NCBI RefSeq assembly: GCF_900130065.1 | Contig: NZ_FQXV01000004.1 | Location: forward strand, 1-64,000 | Source: Sporobacter termitidis DSM 10068 | GTDB lineage: Bacteria; Bacillota; Clostridia; Oscillospirales; Oscillospiraceae | Direction of reading: 5' to 3' | Length of the DNA stretch: 64,000 nucleotides | Shown here: positions 16,170 to 25,001 of the stretch, in pieces | How positions within the stretch are numbered: position 1 is the first letter of the stretch | Layout: every line of letters starts with the position of its first letter | The notes under the pieces: model-generated | The model's input: only the letters and a program-made list of their open reading frames with translations | The model's database searches: none | Told to the model about the DNA's origin: nothing | Translations under genes and position numbers: made by a program

Positions 16170-16775
16170 ATGATTATAATAGGTATCACGGGCCCGTCCG
16201 GCGGCGGCAAAACGTCGGCGCTGCACGCGCTCCGGTCTCTCGGTGCGCTGATTATCGACTGCGACGCGGTGTACCATGAATTACTGTCGGGAAACGACGA
16301 TATGCTCCGGGAGATCGGCGCCAATTTCGAAGGCGTCGTGACGGGCGATACGCTGGACCGTAAGGCGCTGGGAAAGATTGTTTTTTCGGAAGCGGCGGCG
16401 CTGGAAACGCTGAACGAGATCACCCACAAGTTTGTCAAGGTGGAAGTGGACCGCCGGTTAAAGGAGTACGAGGACAAGGGCGGCGCCCTGGCCGCCGTTG
16501 ACGCCATCGCCCTCGTCGAGAGCGGGCTCGCCGCGCTGTGCGGCCTCGTCGTTGGCGTGACGGCGCCGGAGGAGACCCGTGTGCGGCGCATCATGGCCCG
16601 TGACAGCGTCAGCGAGGAGTACGCGCGCCTGCGTGTCGGCGCTCAGAAGCCGGAACTCTTTTTTTACGAAAATTGCGACTATGTGCTGATCAGTGATTGT
16701 GACACTGTGGAAGAATTTGAAGCCAAATGCAAAGTTTTTTTTATGGGAATATTAGGAGGAATGCATCGTGCCTGA
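16170..16775 (+). CDS. coaE: Dephospho-CoA kinase
   Basis: 201 aa. P-loop GITGPSGGGKTS (about 4-15), DCDAVYHELL matching the Asp-Ala-x dephospho-CoA binding segment, LNEITHKFVKVEVDRRL (typical IxHP/HK region) and the R-x-x-x-R lid ETRVRRIMARD. Phosphorylates the ribose 3'-OH of dephospho-CoA, last step of CoA synthesis. Its end overlaps the following aminopeptidase by 8 bp, so the two are translationally coupled. Good GGAGG before ATG. Confidence 0.95.
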   Translation: MIIIGITGPSGGGKTSALHALRSLGALIIDCDAVYHELLSGNDDMLREIGANFEGVVTGDTLDRKALGKIVFSEAAALETLNEITHKFVKVEVDRRLKEYEDKGGALAAVDAIALVESGLAALCGLVVGVTAPEETRVRRIMARDSVSEEYARLRVGAQKPELFFYENCDYVLISDCDTVEEFEAKCKVFFMGILGGMHRA

Positions 16776-18150
16776 TCGTGATGAACTGTTTTACACAAGA
16801 AAAAATGCCTATGATACGATTTCTGAGGAAGAGAAAGCGCAGATAAACGCTTACTGCGAGGATTACAAGGGCTTTCTCGATAGTGCCAAGACGGAGCGCG
16901 AATCCGTCAACAAGGCCATAAGCCTGGCCGAAAGCGCCGGCTTCGTTCCGTATGAGCGCGGGGCGCAGCTCGCTCCCGGCAAAAAAATCTACAAAATTGT
17001 CCACGGAAAGGCGCTCATGCTGGCCGTCATCGGCAAAACGCCGCTCTCCGGCGGCGTCAATATCGCGGGTGCGCACGTGGATTCCCCGCGCCTGGACCTC
17101 AAGCAGAATCCGCTTTACGAGGACGGCGAGCTGGCGTTTTTCAAAACGCATTATTACGGCGGCATCAAGAAGTACCAGTGGGTGACGCTGCCTTTGAGCC
17201 TGCACGGCATCGCCGTCAAAAAGGACGGCACCTGCGTGGACGTCGTGATCGGCGAGGCGCCGGGCGATCCTATCTTTATGATCACGGACCTTCTGCCCCA
17301 TCTGGACAAGGACCAGGCCAAAAAGACCCTCGGCGAGGCGTTCTCGGGGGAGAACCTGAATATCCTGATCGGCAGCCGGCCCACGGGCGGCGAGAAGGAT
17401 ACCGATCGCGTCAAGCACACGATCCTGCAGATACTCAACGAAAAATACGGCATCGTGGAGGAGGATTTCCTCTCCGCCGAGCTGGAGGCCGTCCCCGCGG
17501 CCGGCGCCAGGGATATCGGGTTTGACCGAACCATGATCGGCGCCTACGGGCAGGACGACCGTTCCTGCGCCTACGCGGCGCTCCGCGCCCTCCTGGATAT
17601 CGGGACGCCGGAAAAGACGGCGGTCTGCGTCCTCGCCGACAAGGAGGAGGTCGGTTCCGACGGCGTCTCCGGCATGCAGTCGGCCGTCTTCGAGAATTTT
17701 ATGGAAGACCTCTGCGATACCCAAAACGTAAAGCTCCGGCACTGCTTTGAAAACTCCTTCTGCCTGTCGGCCGACGTCTGCAACGCCTTCGATCCCAATT
17801 TTCCGGACGTGTCCGAAAAACGCAACGCAGCGAAGTTCAACTACGGCATGGGCATCCTGAAATATACCGGCGCCCGCGGCAAGTCCGGCTCGTCCGACGC
17901 CTCGGCGGAGATCGTCGCCAGGCTCCGCAAGCTCTTCGGTGACAAAGGCGTCGTCTGGCAGATGTCGGAGCTGGGTAAGGTCGATCAGGGCGGCGGCGGC
18001 ACCATCGCCAAATATATGGCCAACCGGAATATCGACACCATTGACGCCGGCGTGCCGGTGCTGTCGATGCACGCGCCCTATGAGGTGACGTCAAAGCTGG
18101 ACTGCTACATGACGTACAAGGGCATCAAGGCGGTCTACGATGAAAAATAA
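16768..18150 (+). CDS. M18 family aminopeptidase (aspartyl aminopeptidase type)
   Basis: 460 aa, GTG start at 16768 with AGGAGGA seven nt upstream. M18 signatures: GAHVDSPRLDLKQNPLYED (His/Asp zinc ligands), HYYGGIKKYQW, DDRSCAYAALRALL, DKEEVGSDG (catalytic Glu and zinc Glu), DVCNAFDPNF and the C-terminal SMHAPYEVTSKLD with the last His ligand. Forms large dodecameric di-zinc peptidases that remove N-terminal acidic residues in the cytosol. It overlaps coaE by 8 bp and the following PepV-like gene by 11 bp. Confidence 0.93.
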   Translation: MPDRDELFYTRKNAYDTISEEEKAQINAYCEDYKGFLDSAKTERESVNKAISLAESAGFVPYERGAQLAPGKKIYKIVHGKALMLAVIGKTPLSGGVNIAGAHVDSPRLDLKQNPLYEDGELAFFKTHYYGGIKKYQWVTLPLSLHGIAVKKDGTCVDVVIGEAPGDPIFMITDLLPHLDKDQAKKTLGEAFSGENLNILIGSRPTGGEKDTDRVKHTILQILNEKYGIVEEDFLSAELEAVPAAGARDIGFDRTMIGAYGQDDRSCAYAALRALLDIGTPEKTAVCVLADKEEVGSDGVSGMQSAVFENFMEDLCDTQNVKLRHCFENSFCLSADVCNAFDPNFPDVSEKRNAAKFNYGMGILKYTGARGKSGSSDASAEIVARLRKLFGDKGVVWQMSELGKVDQGGGGTIAKYMANRNIDTIDAGVPVLSMHAPYEVTSKLDCYMTYKGIKAVYDEK

Positions 18151-19555
18151 AGAGAACCTGCGCGCTGAAATTGACGCGTGGTTTGACAGCCACGCCGACG
18201 CGCTGGTGCGCGATCTCGGCACGCTGATCGCGGTCAACAGCGTCAGGGGAGAGGCGCTCCCCGGCAAGCCGTACGGAGAAGGGCCGGCGGCGGCGCTGGC
18301 CGCGGCCGGGCGTATTCTGGAGGAAAAGGGCTTCAAGCCGGTCAATTTTGAAAACCACGTCGTCACGGCGGATTTAAACGGGCAGGAGCCTACGCTGGGG
18401 ATTCTCGCGCATCTGGACACGGTCACGGTCGGCGAGAGCTGGACCTCCGACCCCTTCACGCTCCAGGAGCGGGGCGGCGCCCTGTACGGGCGCGGCGTCA
18501 TCGACGACAAGGGGCCGGCCGTCGCCGCCATCCACGCGCTGGAGGCCGCCCGGGCGCTGGCGCCGGAGCTCACCAAGGGTTGCCGGCTCATCCTCGGCTC
18601 CGCTGAGGAGACAGGCCATGACGATCTGGCCTTTTACAGGAAAACAAATAAAATGCCGCCCAGCGTCTTTACGCCGGACGCCGACTATCCGGTTGTCAAT
18701 CTGGAAAAGGGCCGCTTTGTGCCGACCTTCGGCGCCGCGTGGGCGGAGAGCTCTGCTACGCCCTGCGTCGTGTCCGTCACCGGCGGCGCCACGGCCAACG
18801 TGGTGCCGAATCACGCCGAGGCCGTTGTCGAGGGCCTGCCGCTGGCGTACGTCCAGGCGCGCTGCTTCGAGTACGCGTCAAAATTCCATACGTCCATTTC
18901 CGCCGCCGCTTTTCATGACGGCGTGAAAATCACAGCCAGCGGCGTGGCCTCCCATGCCATGATGCCGCAGGAGGGACTCAATGCCCAGACGGCGCTGCTG
19001 GCGGTGCTCTCCGAGCTGCCGCTCCACAATTGTCCCGCCCTTACATGCATCAAGAAGCTCGCGGAGCTTTTTCCGCACGGCGACACGGCGGGGGAGACCC
19101 TGGGCATCGCGATGCGGGACGATATTTCCGGCCCCCTGACGCTCAATTTCGGCGTTCTGTCCCTGGGTCCCACGGGCTTTACCGCCAATTTCGACTGCCG
19201 CTCGCCCAAGTGCGCCACGGAAGAGAATCTGTACGACGTCACCGTCCGCGCCCTCACCGGCGCCGGCTTTACCGTCTCCGACATCCAAAAAACGCCCTGC
19301 CACCATACCCCGGCCGAGAGCCCCCTGGTGCAGACACTGTTGAAGGTGTACGAGGATTACACCGGCAATAAGGGCGAATGCATCTCCCTGGGCGGCCAGA
19401 CATACGTCCACGATATCGACGGTGGCGTCGCCTTCGGCCCCTCGTTCCCCGGCGTCGACAACCGCCTCCACGGCGCCGACGAATTCATCAGCCGGAACGA
19501 TCTGATACTCAGCGCTAAGATGTATACGCAGGCCATCATCGACATGTGTTCTTAA
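18140..19555 (+). CDS. pepV: M20 family dipeptidase, PepV/Sapep type
   Basis: 471 aa. Metal-binding motifs: LAHLDTVTVGE (His and catalytic Asp), GRGVIDDKGPAVAA (bridging Asp), GSAEETGHDD (catalytic Glu and Glu ligand), FTPDADYPV (Asp) and a C-terminal SLGGQTYVHDIDGGVAFGP with the last His. A large lid domain between about 190 and 380 is the PepV hallmark. Cleaves dipeptides with broad specificity in the cytosol; zinc-dependent. Coupled to the M18 gene, so the two form a peptide-utilisation pair behind coaE. Confidence 0.9.
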   Translation: MKNKENLRAEIDAWFDSHADALVRDLGTLIAVNSVRGEALPGKPYGEGPAAALAAAGRILEEKGFKPVNFENHVVTADLNGQEPTLGILAHLDTVTVGESWTSDPFTLQERGGALYGRGVIDDKGPAVAAIHALEAARALAPELTKGCRLILGSAEETGHDDLAFYRKTNKMPPSVFTPDADYPVVNLEKGRFVPTFGAAWAESSATPCVVSVTGGATANVVPNHAEAVVEGLPLAYVQARCFEYASKFHTSISAAAFHDGVKITASGVASHAMMPQEGLNAQTALLAVLSELPLHNCPALTCIKKLAELFPHGDTAGETLGIAMRDDISGPLTLNFGVLSLGPTGFTANFDCRSPKCATEENLYDVTVRALTGAGFTVSDIQKTPCHHTPAESPLVQTLLKVYEDYTGNKGECISLGGQTYVHDIDGGVAFGPSFPGVDNRLHGADEFISRNDLILSAKMYTQAIIDMCS

Positions 19556-19672
19556 TTTCCCCACGCGGCAGGCCGCGCGGGGGCCCCGTCCGCCGCGGCA
19601 TAAATCTCGCTGGCGCTCGATTTTACGCGCTGCCCGGCGCGGCTCGCTGGCGCTCGTGGGGCTGCGCCTTGT
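19552..19672 (+). repeat. Stop-codon-adjacent palindromic repeat, copy B (short)
   Basis: Starts three bases after the pepV stop: tttccccacgcggcaggccg hairpin, cgcggcataaatctcgctgg, gattttacgcgctgcc-ggcgcgg. Lacks the 36-bp aatctgccgggcgg module found in copies A, C and D. Confidence 0.85.
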
Positions 19673-19736
19673 GACACTGCCGGTGAACGAATGGCGCTCC
19701 GAGCCGGATGAAAGAATTTTCTGAGGGGAGTTACAT

Positions 19737-20039
19737 ATGAACGATAATTTTACGAAGGTTGTTTTGGCGGGGATACTTGTTTGCCTGGCCATCCTGGCAT
19801 TTAAGCCCGCCCCGACAGCCACCGCTACTGCTAATCCGAGCATCGATACCGGCGAGCAGATTGTTCAGCTGGCACCTGACCGGATTGCCGTTGTTGATAA
19901 CAGAACAAACTCGGGCATGCGGGGTACCGTTTTGGTCTACGATTATGACAGTACGGCCAAAACGTTCAGCTTTGCCGGGTCTTTTGATTATTCGGACTAT
20001 TTTTCCAATCCACAGAAATACGGCCTGCCGCTCAATTAA
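19737..20039 (+). CDS. Hypothetical single-pass membrane or secreted protein
   Basis: 100 aa, GAGGGGAG upstream of ATG 19737. Residues 7-22 are hydrophobic (VVLAGILVCLAILAF) and act as a membrane anchor or signal peptide; a Thr/Ala-rich spacer follows, then a short beta-rich domain with QLAPDRIAVVDN and GTVLVYDYDS. No known domain recognised. The content suggests an extracytoplasmic beta-strand unit. It lies just before the TepA-like gene, separated by a strong hairpin. Function unknown. Confidence 0.7.
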   Translation: MNDNFTKVVLAGILVCLAILAFKPAPTATATANPSIDTGEQIVQLAPDRIAVVDNRTNSGMRGTVLVYDYDSTAKTFSFAGSFDYSDYFSNPQKYGLPLN

Positions 20040-20056
20040 AAATGAAGATGCATGGA

Positions 20057-20092
20057 AACACCTCTGCTGACAAACACTGTTGCAGAGGTGTT
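20057..20092 (+). promoter_or_regulatory. Hairpin sequestering the ribosome site of the TepA-like gene
   Basis: Perfect 11-bp inverted repeat AACACCTCTGC (20057-20067) and GCAGAGGTGTT (20082-20092), 14-nt loop. The right arm contains the Shine-Dalgarno GAGGTG (20085-20090) of the ATG at 20096, so folding would block initiation. It may also end transcripts of the small gene before it, but there is no T tract. Confidence 0.65.
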
Positions 20093-20095
20093 ACT

Positions 20096-20875
20096 ATGGA
20101 CGACAATAAAATTGAAATAAATACCGACGTCAGCGAGCGCCGGGGCGACAGCGAGGCGGACGCCGAGAAAGAGCAGGTCGTCGGGGAGTATCAGCGGGCG
20201 CAGATCAAGGACATGGGTTCGGCCACGATGAAGAGCGACAAGGGCATCATTCACTGCCTGTCGATCATCGGGCAGATCGAGGGGCACCAGATACTCCCGC
20301 AGGAGACGAAGACGACAAAGTACGAGCACGTCATGCCCCAGCTGGCCGCCGTGGAGGAATCCGAGGAGATCGAGGGCCTGCTCATCCTGCTCAACACGGT
20401 GGGCGGCGATATCGAGGCGGGTCTGGCCATCGCCGAGCTCGTCGCCAGCATGAAAAAACCGACGGCGTCGCTGGTCCTGGGCGGCGGCCACTCCATCGGC
20501 GTGCCGCTGGCCGTCGCCGCCAAGCGCTCGTTTATCGCGCCCTCGGCGGCAATGACGATCCATCCGGTCCGCCTGACCGGCGTCGTTATCGGCGCGCCGC
20601 AGACATACAACTATTTCGGCAGGATACAGGAGCGGATCGTCCAGTTCGTCGTCAAAAATTCAAAGGTTGACCGGGACAATTTCATCAGCATGATGCTCAA
20701 GACAGGCGAGCTGGCCTCCGACGTCGGAACGGTGATTTACGGCGAGGAGGCTGTGGCCGGCGGGCTCGTCGACCAGGTCGGCGGACTGTCCGACGCGCTC
20801 AGCTGGCTCCATGGCCAGATCGATCTGGAAAAACAGAGGAAAGCGGCGGGAGGGGCCGCCGTTTTAAGCTCCTGA
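20096..20875 (+). CDS. tepA: ClpP-class serine protease, TepA-like
   Basis: 259 aa from ATG 20096 with GAGGTG five nt upstream; the frame continues upstream to 20042 without support. ClpP/crotonase fold: LLILLNTVGGDIEAGLAIAEL (oxyanion region), LGGGHSIGVPLAVAA (nucleophile Ser in GHS), AMTIHPVRLTG (His in the ClpP His position). The N-terminal 45 residues are charged (DDNKIEINTDVSERRGDSEA). In Bacillus TepA is linked to spore small-protein degradation and protein export. Monocistronic by the surrounding hairpin and terminator. Confidence 0.87.
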   Translation: MDDNKIEINTDVSERRGDSEADAEKEQVVGEYQRAQIKDMGSATMKSDKGIIHCLSIIGQIEGHQILPQETKTTKYEHVMPQLAAVEESEEIEGLLILLNTVGGDIEAGLAIAELVASMKKPTASLVLGGGHSIGVPLAVAAKRSFIAPSAAMTIHPVRLTGVVIGAPQTYNYFGRIQERIVQFVVKNSKVDRDNFISMMLKTGELASDVGTVIYGEEAVAGGLVDQVGGLSDALSWLHGQIDLEKQRKAAGGAAVLSS

Positions 20876-20904
20876 TAAAGCTTCTTTGAGCCGACAAGAA
20901 CCTA

Positions 20905-20943
20905 CGCCGCGCCGCCGGGCAAGACACCCGCTGCGGCGCGGCG
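20905..20943 (+). terminator. Terminator-like hairpin after TepA-like gene
   Basis: CGCCGCGCCGC pairs with GCGGCGCGGCG, extended by an inner CGGG/CCCG; no T tract. Confidence 0.5.
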
Positions 20944-21145
20944 CTCCATGTGCCGGGCGGCCGTATCGGATAAAATACTGGTAATTGGGTGCGCAGTGTG
21001 ATATTATATGATATCAAAGTGTGCATGCCTTAAGATATGGGCCGGCTTGGCCGGCATCCGTCAGGACGGCGTCAAACTCCGTGATATGGGGCGCGCTGAA
21101 GAGAAAATAAAAGTCCTGCGGTTATCGCGCGTTGGAGGGATAAGC

Positions 21146-21982
21146 ATGTCGGTTTGGATGGCAATGTTGCTGGGGCTCTTGCAGGGCGTTACAGTATTTT
21201 TGCCGATTTCAAATTCCGGCCATCTGGCTGTTGTTGAGAATCTGCTGAAGCTGGATGTGCCCGCCGGCGGGCTTTTCGGCTTTTTTATGAATTTATCGAC
21301 GTTCGTCTCTATTTTTATGGTCTTTCGGAAGGACCTGGGGCGGCTCCTTCAAGAGGGCGCCGAATTCCTGAGGGGACAGACAGACGAGGACCCCATGAGC
21401 GACGGGCGCCTGACGCCGCCGATCCGGCTGCTCTACTTCATCATCGTGGGCACGCTGCCGCTGATTCTTTCCGCACCGATCGGCAAACGGATCGACGTGC
21501 TGATGGGAAACACCCTGTTTATCGGGTTTGCCCTGATCGCCATGGGCATTCTGCTGTTTGTTACGGATAAGTTTTTAAAGCCCGGCAAGAAAAGCGAAAA
21601 GACGATGAACGTCAAAGACGCGTTTTTTATCGGTCTCGGACAGGCCTTCGCCGTTATCCCGGGCCTGTCGCGCACAGGCACGACCGTGACGGTCGGCCTG
21701 GTCTGCGGACTCAAGAGAGATTTCGCCGTCCGCTTTTCGATTTTCCTGTCGCTGCCTGCCCTGATCGTTTCGATTCTCAGCGGATTTTTCTCGCTTTTCA
21801 AAAGCGGCACCGAATGGTCGTCTTTTTTCGTCTATCTGATCGCCTTTGTGGTGTCGACGCTCACCGGCTATCTGGCTATCCAGATACTGCGCATGGCGTC
21901 AAGGAAGAGAAAGCTGAGGAACTTCGGGTATTATCTGTGGTTTGCCGGCATCGTCACGATTGTATTAACGTTAATTCTCTAG
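21146..21982 (+). CDS. uppP: UppP/BacA-family protein (undecaprenyl-diphosphatase-like) with altered motif 1
   Basis: 278 aa from ATG 21146 with GGAGG seven nt upstream; the longer frame from 21008 lacks support. Polytopic with 7-8 membrane helices. Motif 1 reads LLQGVTVFLPISNSGHL where E. coli UppP has EGLTEFLPVSSTGHM: the first Glu is Gln (allowed) but the second, catalytically important Glu (E21) is Val. Motif 2 is VIPGLSRTGTTVT (canonical PGxSRSxxT). The true UppP dephosphorylates undecaprenyl pyrophosphate; loss of the Glu makes activity uncertain. It may be a paralogue with a different role. FtsK/SpoIIIE follows after 15 bp. Confidence 0.8.
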   Translation: MSVWMAMLLGLLQGVTVFLPISNSGHLAVVENLLKLDVPAGGLFGFFMNLSTFVSIFMVFRKDLGRLLQEGAEFLRGQTDEDPMSDGRLTPPIRLLYFIIVGTLPLILSAPIGKRIDVLMGNTLFIGFALIAMGILLFVTDKFLKPGKKSEKTMNVKDAFFIGLGQAFAVIPGLSRTGTTVTVGLVCGLKRDFAVRFSIFLSLPALIVSILSGFFSLFKSGTEWSSFFVYLIAFVVSTLTGYLAIQILRMASRKRKLRNFGYYLWFAGIVTIVLTLIL

Positions 21983-21997
21983 CTGTAGAGGTGGCTT

Positions 21998-24565
21998 ATG
22001 GCACAAACGAAAAATAAAAGGAAAGGGAAGCCCGCCGCAAAATCCTCCGGGAAAACCACGTCCAGGCAGACGGCGGCCCCGCGGCGCCGGGACAAGACCC
22101 ACGCCCGTGAAGCGGGCGCCATCTTTTGCCTGGTGCTCGGCGTCTTCTCGATCATCAGCTATTTCAGCGCCAGCGGCGTTTTTATCGGCTTTTTCAGCAG
22201 CCTGTTAAAAGGACTTTTGGGGTGGGGGTATTACACCGTCCCGCCGCTCCTCATCTTCTGTGCCGTCATCCTCGGCTTTCACCGGGGGCGGCCTGTCCGC
22301 TTCCGCGTCACCTGCACGCTGCTGCTGTCGGTGTCCGTGGCGGCGCTGCTGCATCTTTTGATCAGCAGGATATCGTACGAGGTCAGCTTTCCGATGTTCA
22401 AAGAGCTCTGGCTCAACGGCACGGCGCTGCACAGCGGCGGCGTGCTCGGCGGGGCCCTGTCGGAGATATTTACATACCTGTTCAGTAAAATCGGCGCCGC
22501 CGTGGTGCTCATCTGCTCCAGCGTCTTCTTCCTGCTGGCCGCGCTCAACAAAACGATTGCCGGGCTGATCGACGCCTACAGGAATCGGGAGCGGTACGCG
22601 CCGGAGCCAGAGCCGGAACGGGTGCCCGCGCCCGCCCGCGCGGCGGCCCCCGCCAGGGAAACGCCGATCGGCAGAAGCCAGCCGGAAATGGTCCGTTTCG
22701 GCGGCAGGGTGATCGACATCCCACTGGACGAGCCCCAGGTGTCCGGCGACCCGGAGCCCCTGAAGGTCAAAAAGCACACGGCGTTTTTCAATACGCATCC
22801 ACGCGTCAAAACGCCCGATGAGGTCCTGGCCGGCGATGCGCAGGAAAAGCCGGAGGTGAAAGCCGACAGCGTCCCTGCTGAAACGGCCGCCAGAGACGTG
22901 CCTCTCGATATCCCGTTCCCGGAGAAAAAGCCGGCGCCGGAGAAAAAGCAGGAGGCCGTGCCCCCCGAGGCGCCGAAGCCGCCGGCGAAGACCGAGCCGG
23001 AAAAACCGGAGCCGGAGAAGACGGGGACTTCCTACGTCTATCCGACGATGGACCTCTTAAGCACGAATACGGCCGGGCGGGTTGACGGCTCGGAGGAGGT
23101 CCGGCTGAACATCGAGCGGCTGGAGGCCGCCTTCAAAAGCTTCGGCGTCAACGTCAAGATCATCAGCTATACCCGCGGGCCAACGGTGACGCGGTACGAG
23201 GCGGAGCTGGAGGCCGGCGTCAAGCTCAACCGTCTCACGAGCCTTGCCGACGACATTGCGCTGTCCCTGGGCGCCAACGGCGTGCGCATCGCGGCGATGC
23301 CGAATAAAATCTCCACCGTCGGCATCGAGGTCCCCAACAAACTGATCAGCAAGGTCCTGCTCCGGGACATCATCGACTCGCCGGAATTCAAAAACGCGTC
23401 GTCAAAGCTCACCTTCGCCATCGGCAAGAATATCGGCGGCGAGGCCATCGTCGGCAACATCTCCAAGCTGCCGCACATGCTAGTCGCCGGCACCACCGGC
23501 TCGGGCAAATCCGTCTGTCTCAATTCACTCATTCTGAGCATATTATATAAGTCCACGCCCGAAGAGGTCCGCTTCATCATGATCGACCCGAAGATGGTGG
23601 AGTTCCGTGTCTACAACGGCATACCGCATCTGCTGGTGCCTGTCGTCACCGACGTCAAAAAGGCCGCCGGCGCACTCCAGTGGGCCGTTGTGGAAATGAT
23701 GAAGCGCTACCGCACGTTTTCAGAGGCCAACGCCCGCGACCTGGAGAGCTACAACAAGCTTATGAAAAACTCGGAGGAGGAAGGCGCCGCCACGCTTCCG
23801 CAGATCGTCGTGGTCATCGACGAGCTGGCCGACCTGATGCTGACGGCCGCCAAGGAGGTGGAGGAATCCATCTGCCGCGTCGCCCAGATGGGCCGCGCCG
23901 CCGGCGTCCACCTGATCATCGCCACCCAGAGCCCCCGGGCCGACGTGATCACCGGCCTGATGAAGGCCAACATCCCGTCCCGCATCGCCCTGAAGGTGTC
24001 CAGCGCCCTGGAGTCGCGCATCATCCTTGACGCCGGCGGCAACGCGGACAAGCTCGTGGGCAACGGCGACATGCTGTACGCGCCCATCGGCGTGAACAAG
24101 CCGATCCGTATCCAAGGCACCTGGGTCTCCGATTCCGAGCGCGAAAAGGTCGTGGAGTTCGTCAAAAAGAGCGGCGACGCCCAGTACAACGAGGAAGTCA
24201 TCCATCAGATCGACAAGGCCGCCGAAGAGAAATCCTCGAACGGCAAAAAGGAAGAGCCGGAGGAGGGCGGCGACGATTACGACGAGCTGTTGCCCCAGGC
24301 GGTGGAGATCATCTTCGAAACGGGACAGGCGTCCGTTTCCATGCTGCAGCGGCGGCTCAAGCTCGGCTACTCCCGGGCGGCCCGCATCGTCGATCAGATG
24401 GAACAGCGGGGCATCGTCGGGCCCTTTGAGGGTTCAAAGCCGCGACAAATGCTCATCAATCGCTCCCAGTGGCATGAGATGCAGTTCGTCCAGGGCACCG
24501 CGCCCATCGGCGACCCGGAAGTCGAGGTTGAAGAGGCCTCGGAAACCGAAGACGCCCCATTTTAA
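21998..24565 (+). CDS. ftsK: DNA translocase FtsK/SpoIIIE
   Basis: 855 aa. Lys/Arg-rich N-terminus, four membrane helices within about 45-180, a long Pro/Glu linker (about 190-340), then the FtsK motor: Walker A LVAGTTGSGKSVCLNSLI (about 493-510), Walker B QIVVVIDELADLMLTAAKE, and the LIIATQSPRADVITGLMKANIPSRIA segment. A C-terminal winged-helix gamma domain (LLPQAVEIIFETGQASVSMLQRRLKLGYSRAARIVDQ) reads DNA polarity. Pumps chromosome through the division or sporulation septum. Fifteen bp after uppP, with GAGGTGGC upstream of ATG. The tail of about 35 acidic residues ends in DAPF. Confidence 0.96.
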   Translation: MAQTKNKRKGKPAAKSSGKTTSRQTAAPRRRDKTHAREAGAIFCLVLGVFSIISYFSASGVFIGFFSSLLKGLLGWGYYTVPPLLIFCAVILGFHRGRPVRFRVTCTLLLSVSVAALLHLLISRISYEVSFPMFKELWLNGTALHSGGVLGGALSEIFTYLFSKIGAAVVLICSSVFFLLAALNKTIAGLIDAYRNRERYAPEPEPERVPAPARAAAPARETPIGRSQPEMVRFGGRVIDIPLDEPQVSGDPEPLKVKKHTAFFNTHPRVKTPDEVLAGDAQEKPEVKADSVPAETAARDVPLDIPFPEKKPAPEKKQEAVPPEAPKPPAKTEPEKPEPEKTGTSYVYPTMDLLSTNTAGRVDGSEEVRLNIERLEAAFKSFGVNVKIISYTRGPTVTRYEAELEAGVKLNRLTSLADDIALSLGANGVRIAAMPNKISTVGIEVPNKLISKVLLRDIIDSPEFKNASSKLTFAIGKNIGGEAIVGNISKLPHMLVAGTTGSGKSVCLNSLILSILYKSTPEEVRFIMIDPKMVEFRVYNGIPHLLVPVVTDVKKAAGALQWAVVEMMKRYRTFSEANARDLESYNKLMKNSEEEGAATLPQIVVVIDELADLMLTAAKEVEESICRVAQMGRAAGVHLIIATQSPRADVITGLMKANIPSRIALKVSSALESRIILDAGGNADKLVGNGDMLYAPIGVNKPIRIQGTWVSDSEREKVVEFVKKSGDAQYNEEVIHQIDKAAEEKSSNGKKEEPEEGGDDYDELLPQAVEIIFETGQASVSMLQRRLKLGYSRAARIVDQMEQRGIVGPFEGSKPRQMLINRSQWHEMQFVQGTAPIGDPEVEVEEASETEDAPF

Positions 24566-24735
24566 TTGACCCACCCACCCGTTTCCCCACGCGGCAGGCC
24601 GCGCGGGGGCCCCGAATAATTTAATCTGCCGGGCGGAAATGAATTCCGCCTCGGCATAAATCTCGCTGGCGCTCGATTTTACGCGCCACCCGGCGCGGCT
24701 CACTGTCGCTCGCGGGCTCCGCCCCGACCCCAAAC
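24565..24735 (+). repeat. Stop-codon-adjacent palindromic repeat, copy C
   Basis: Begins four bases after the ftsK stop: gacccacccacccgtttccc, the CCCCACGCGG hairpin (24595-24609 and onward), ataatttaatctgccgggcg, gaattccgcctcggcataaa, ctcgattttacgcgccaccc and a final cggcgcggctcactg. Closest to copy D. Confidence 0.85.
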
Positions 24736-25001
24736 CGTAGGGGACACCGCCCTCGGCGTCCCCTGGCTCCCTCAGACGAGGGAGCTGTCGCCCGCAGGCG
24801 ACTGAAGGAGGGAGCTTTCTCCGCGCCGCACAGGCTTTTTCCGGCGCTTTACATTGCCTCTTCAAGGGGCAATGCTAACTCCCCGTGGGGGACGCCGTCC
24901 TCGGCGTCCCAAGGCTCACACAGACCGGGGCGCTTTGCGCCGCCCTCAGGATAAGGCTTTAAGCACAATCACCACAATACCCGGAAACCGGAGGAGAATA
25001 T
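24736..25001. other. Gene-free remainder of the ftsK-gltX gap
   Basis: Contains gtaggggacaccgccctcgg (24739), the dispersed GCTCCCTCAGACGAGGGAGC-TGTCGCCCGCAGGCGACTGA module (24766-24808) and a cgtgggggacgccgtcctcg piece (24884). The GGAGGAG before gltX lies at 24991. No promoter stands out. Confidence 0.55.

Noticed and set aside
20876-21000. Riboswitch before the UppP-like gene
   Set aside because: The structure there is a plain terminator-type hairpin; no aptamer signature.
21008-21145. 46-residue extension of the UppP homologue
   Set aside because: The extension is hydrophilic, lacks a ribosome site, and ATG 21146 with GGAGG starts exactly at the first family-conserved helix.
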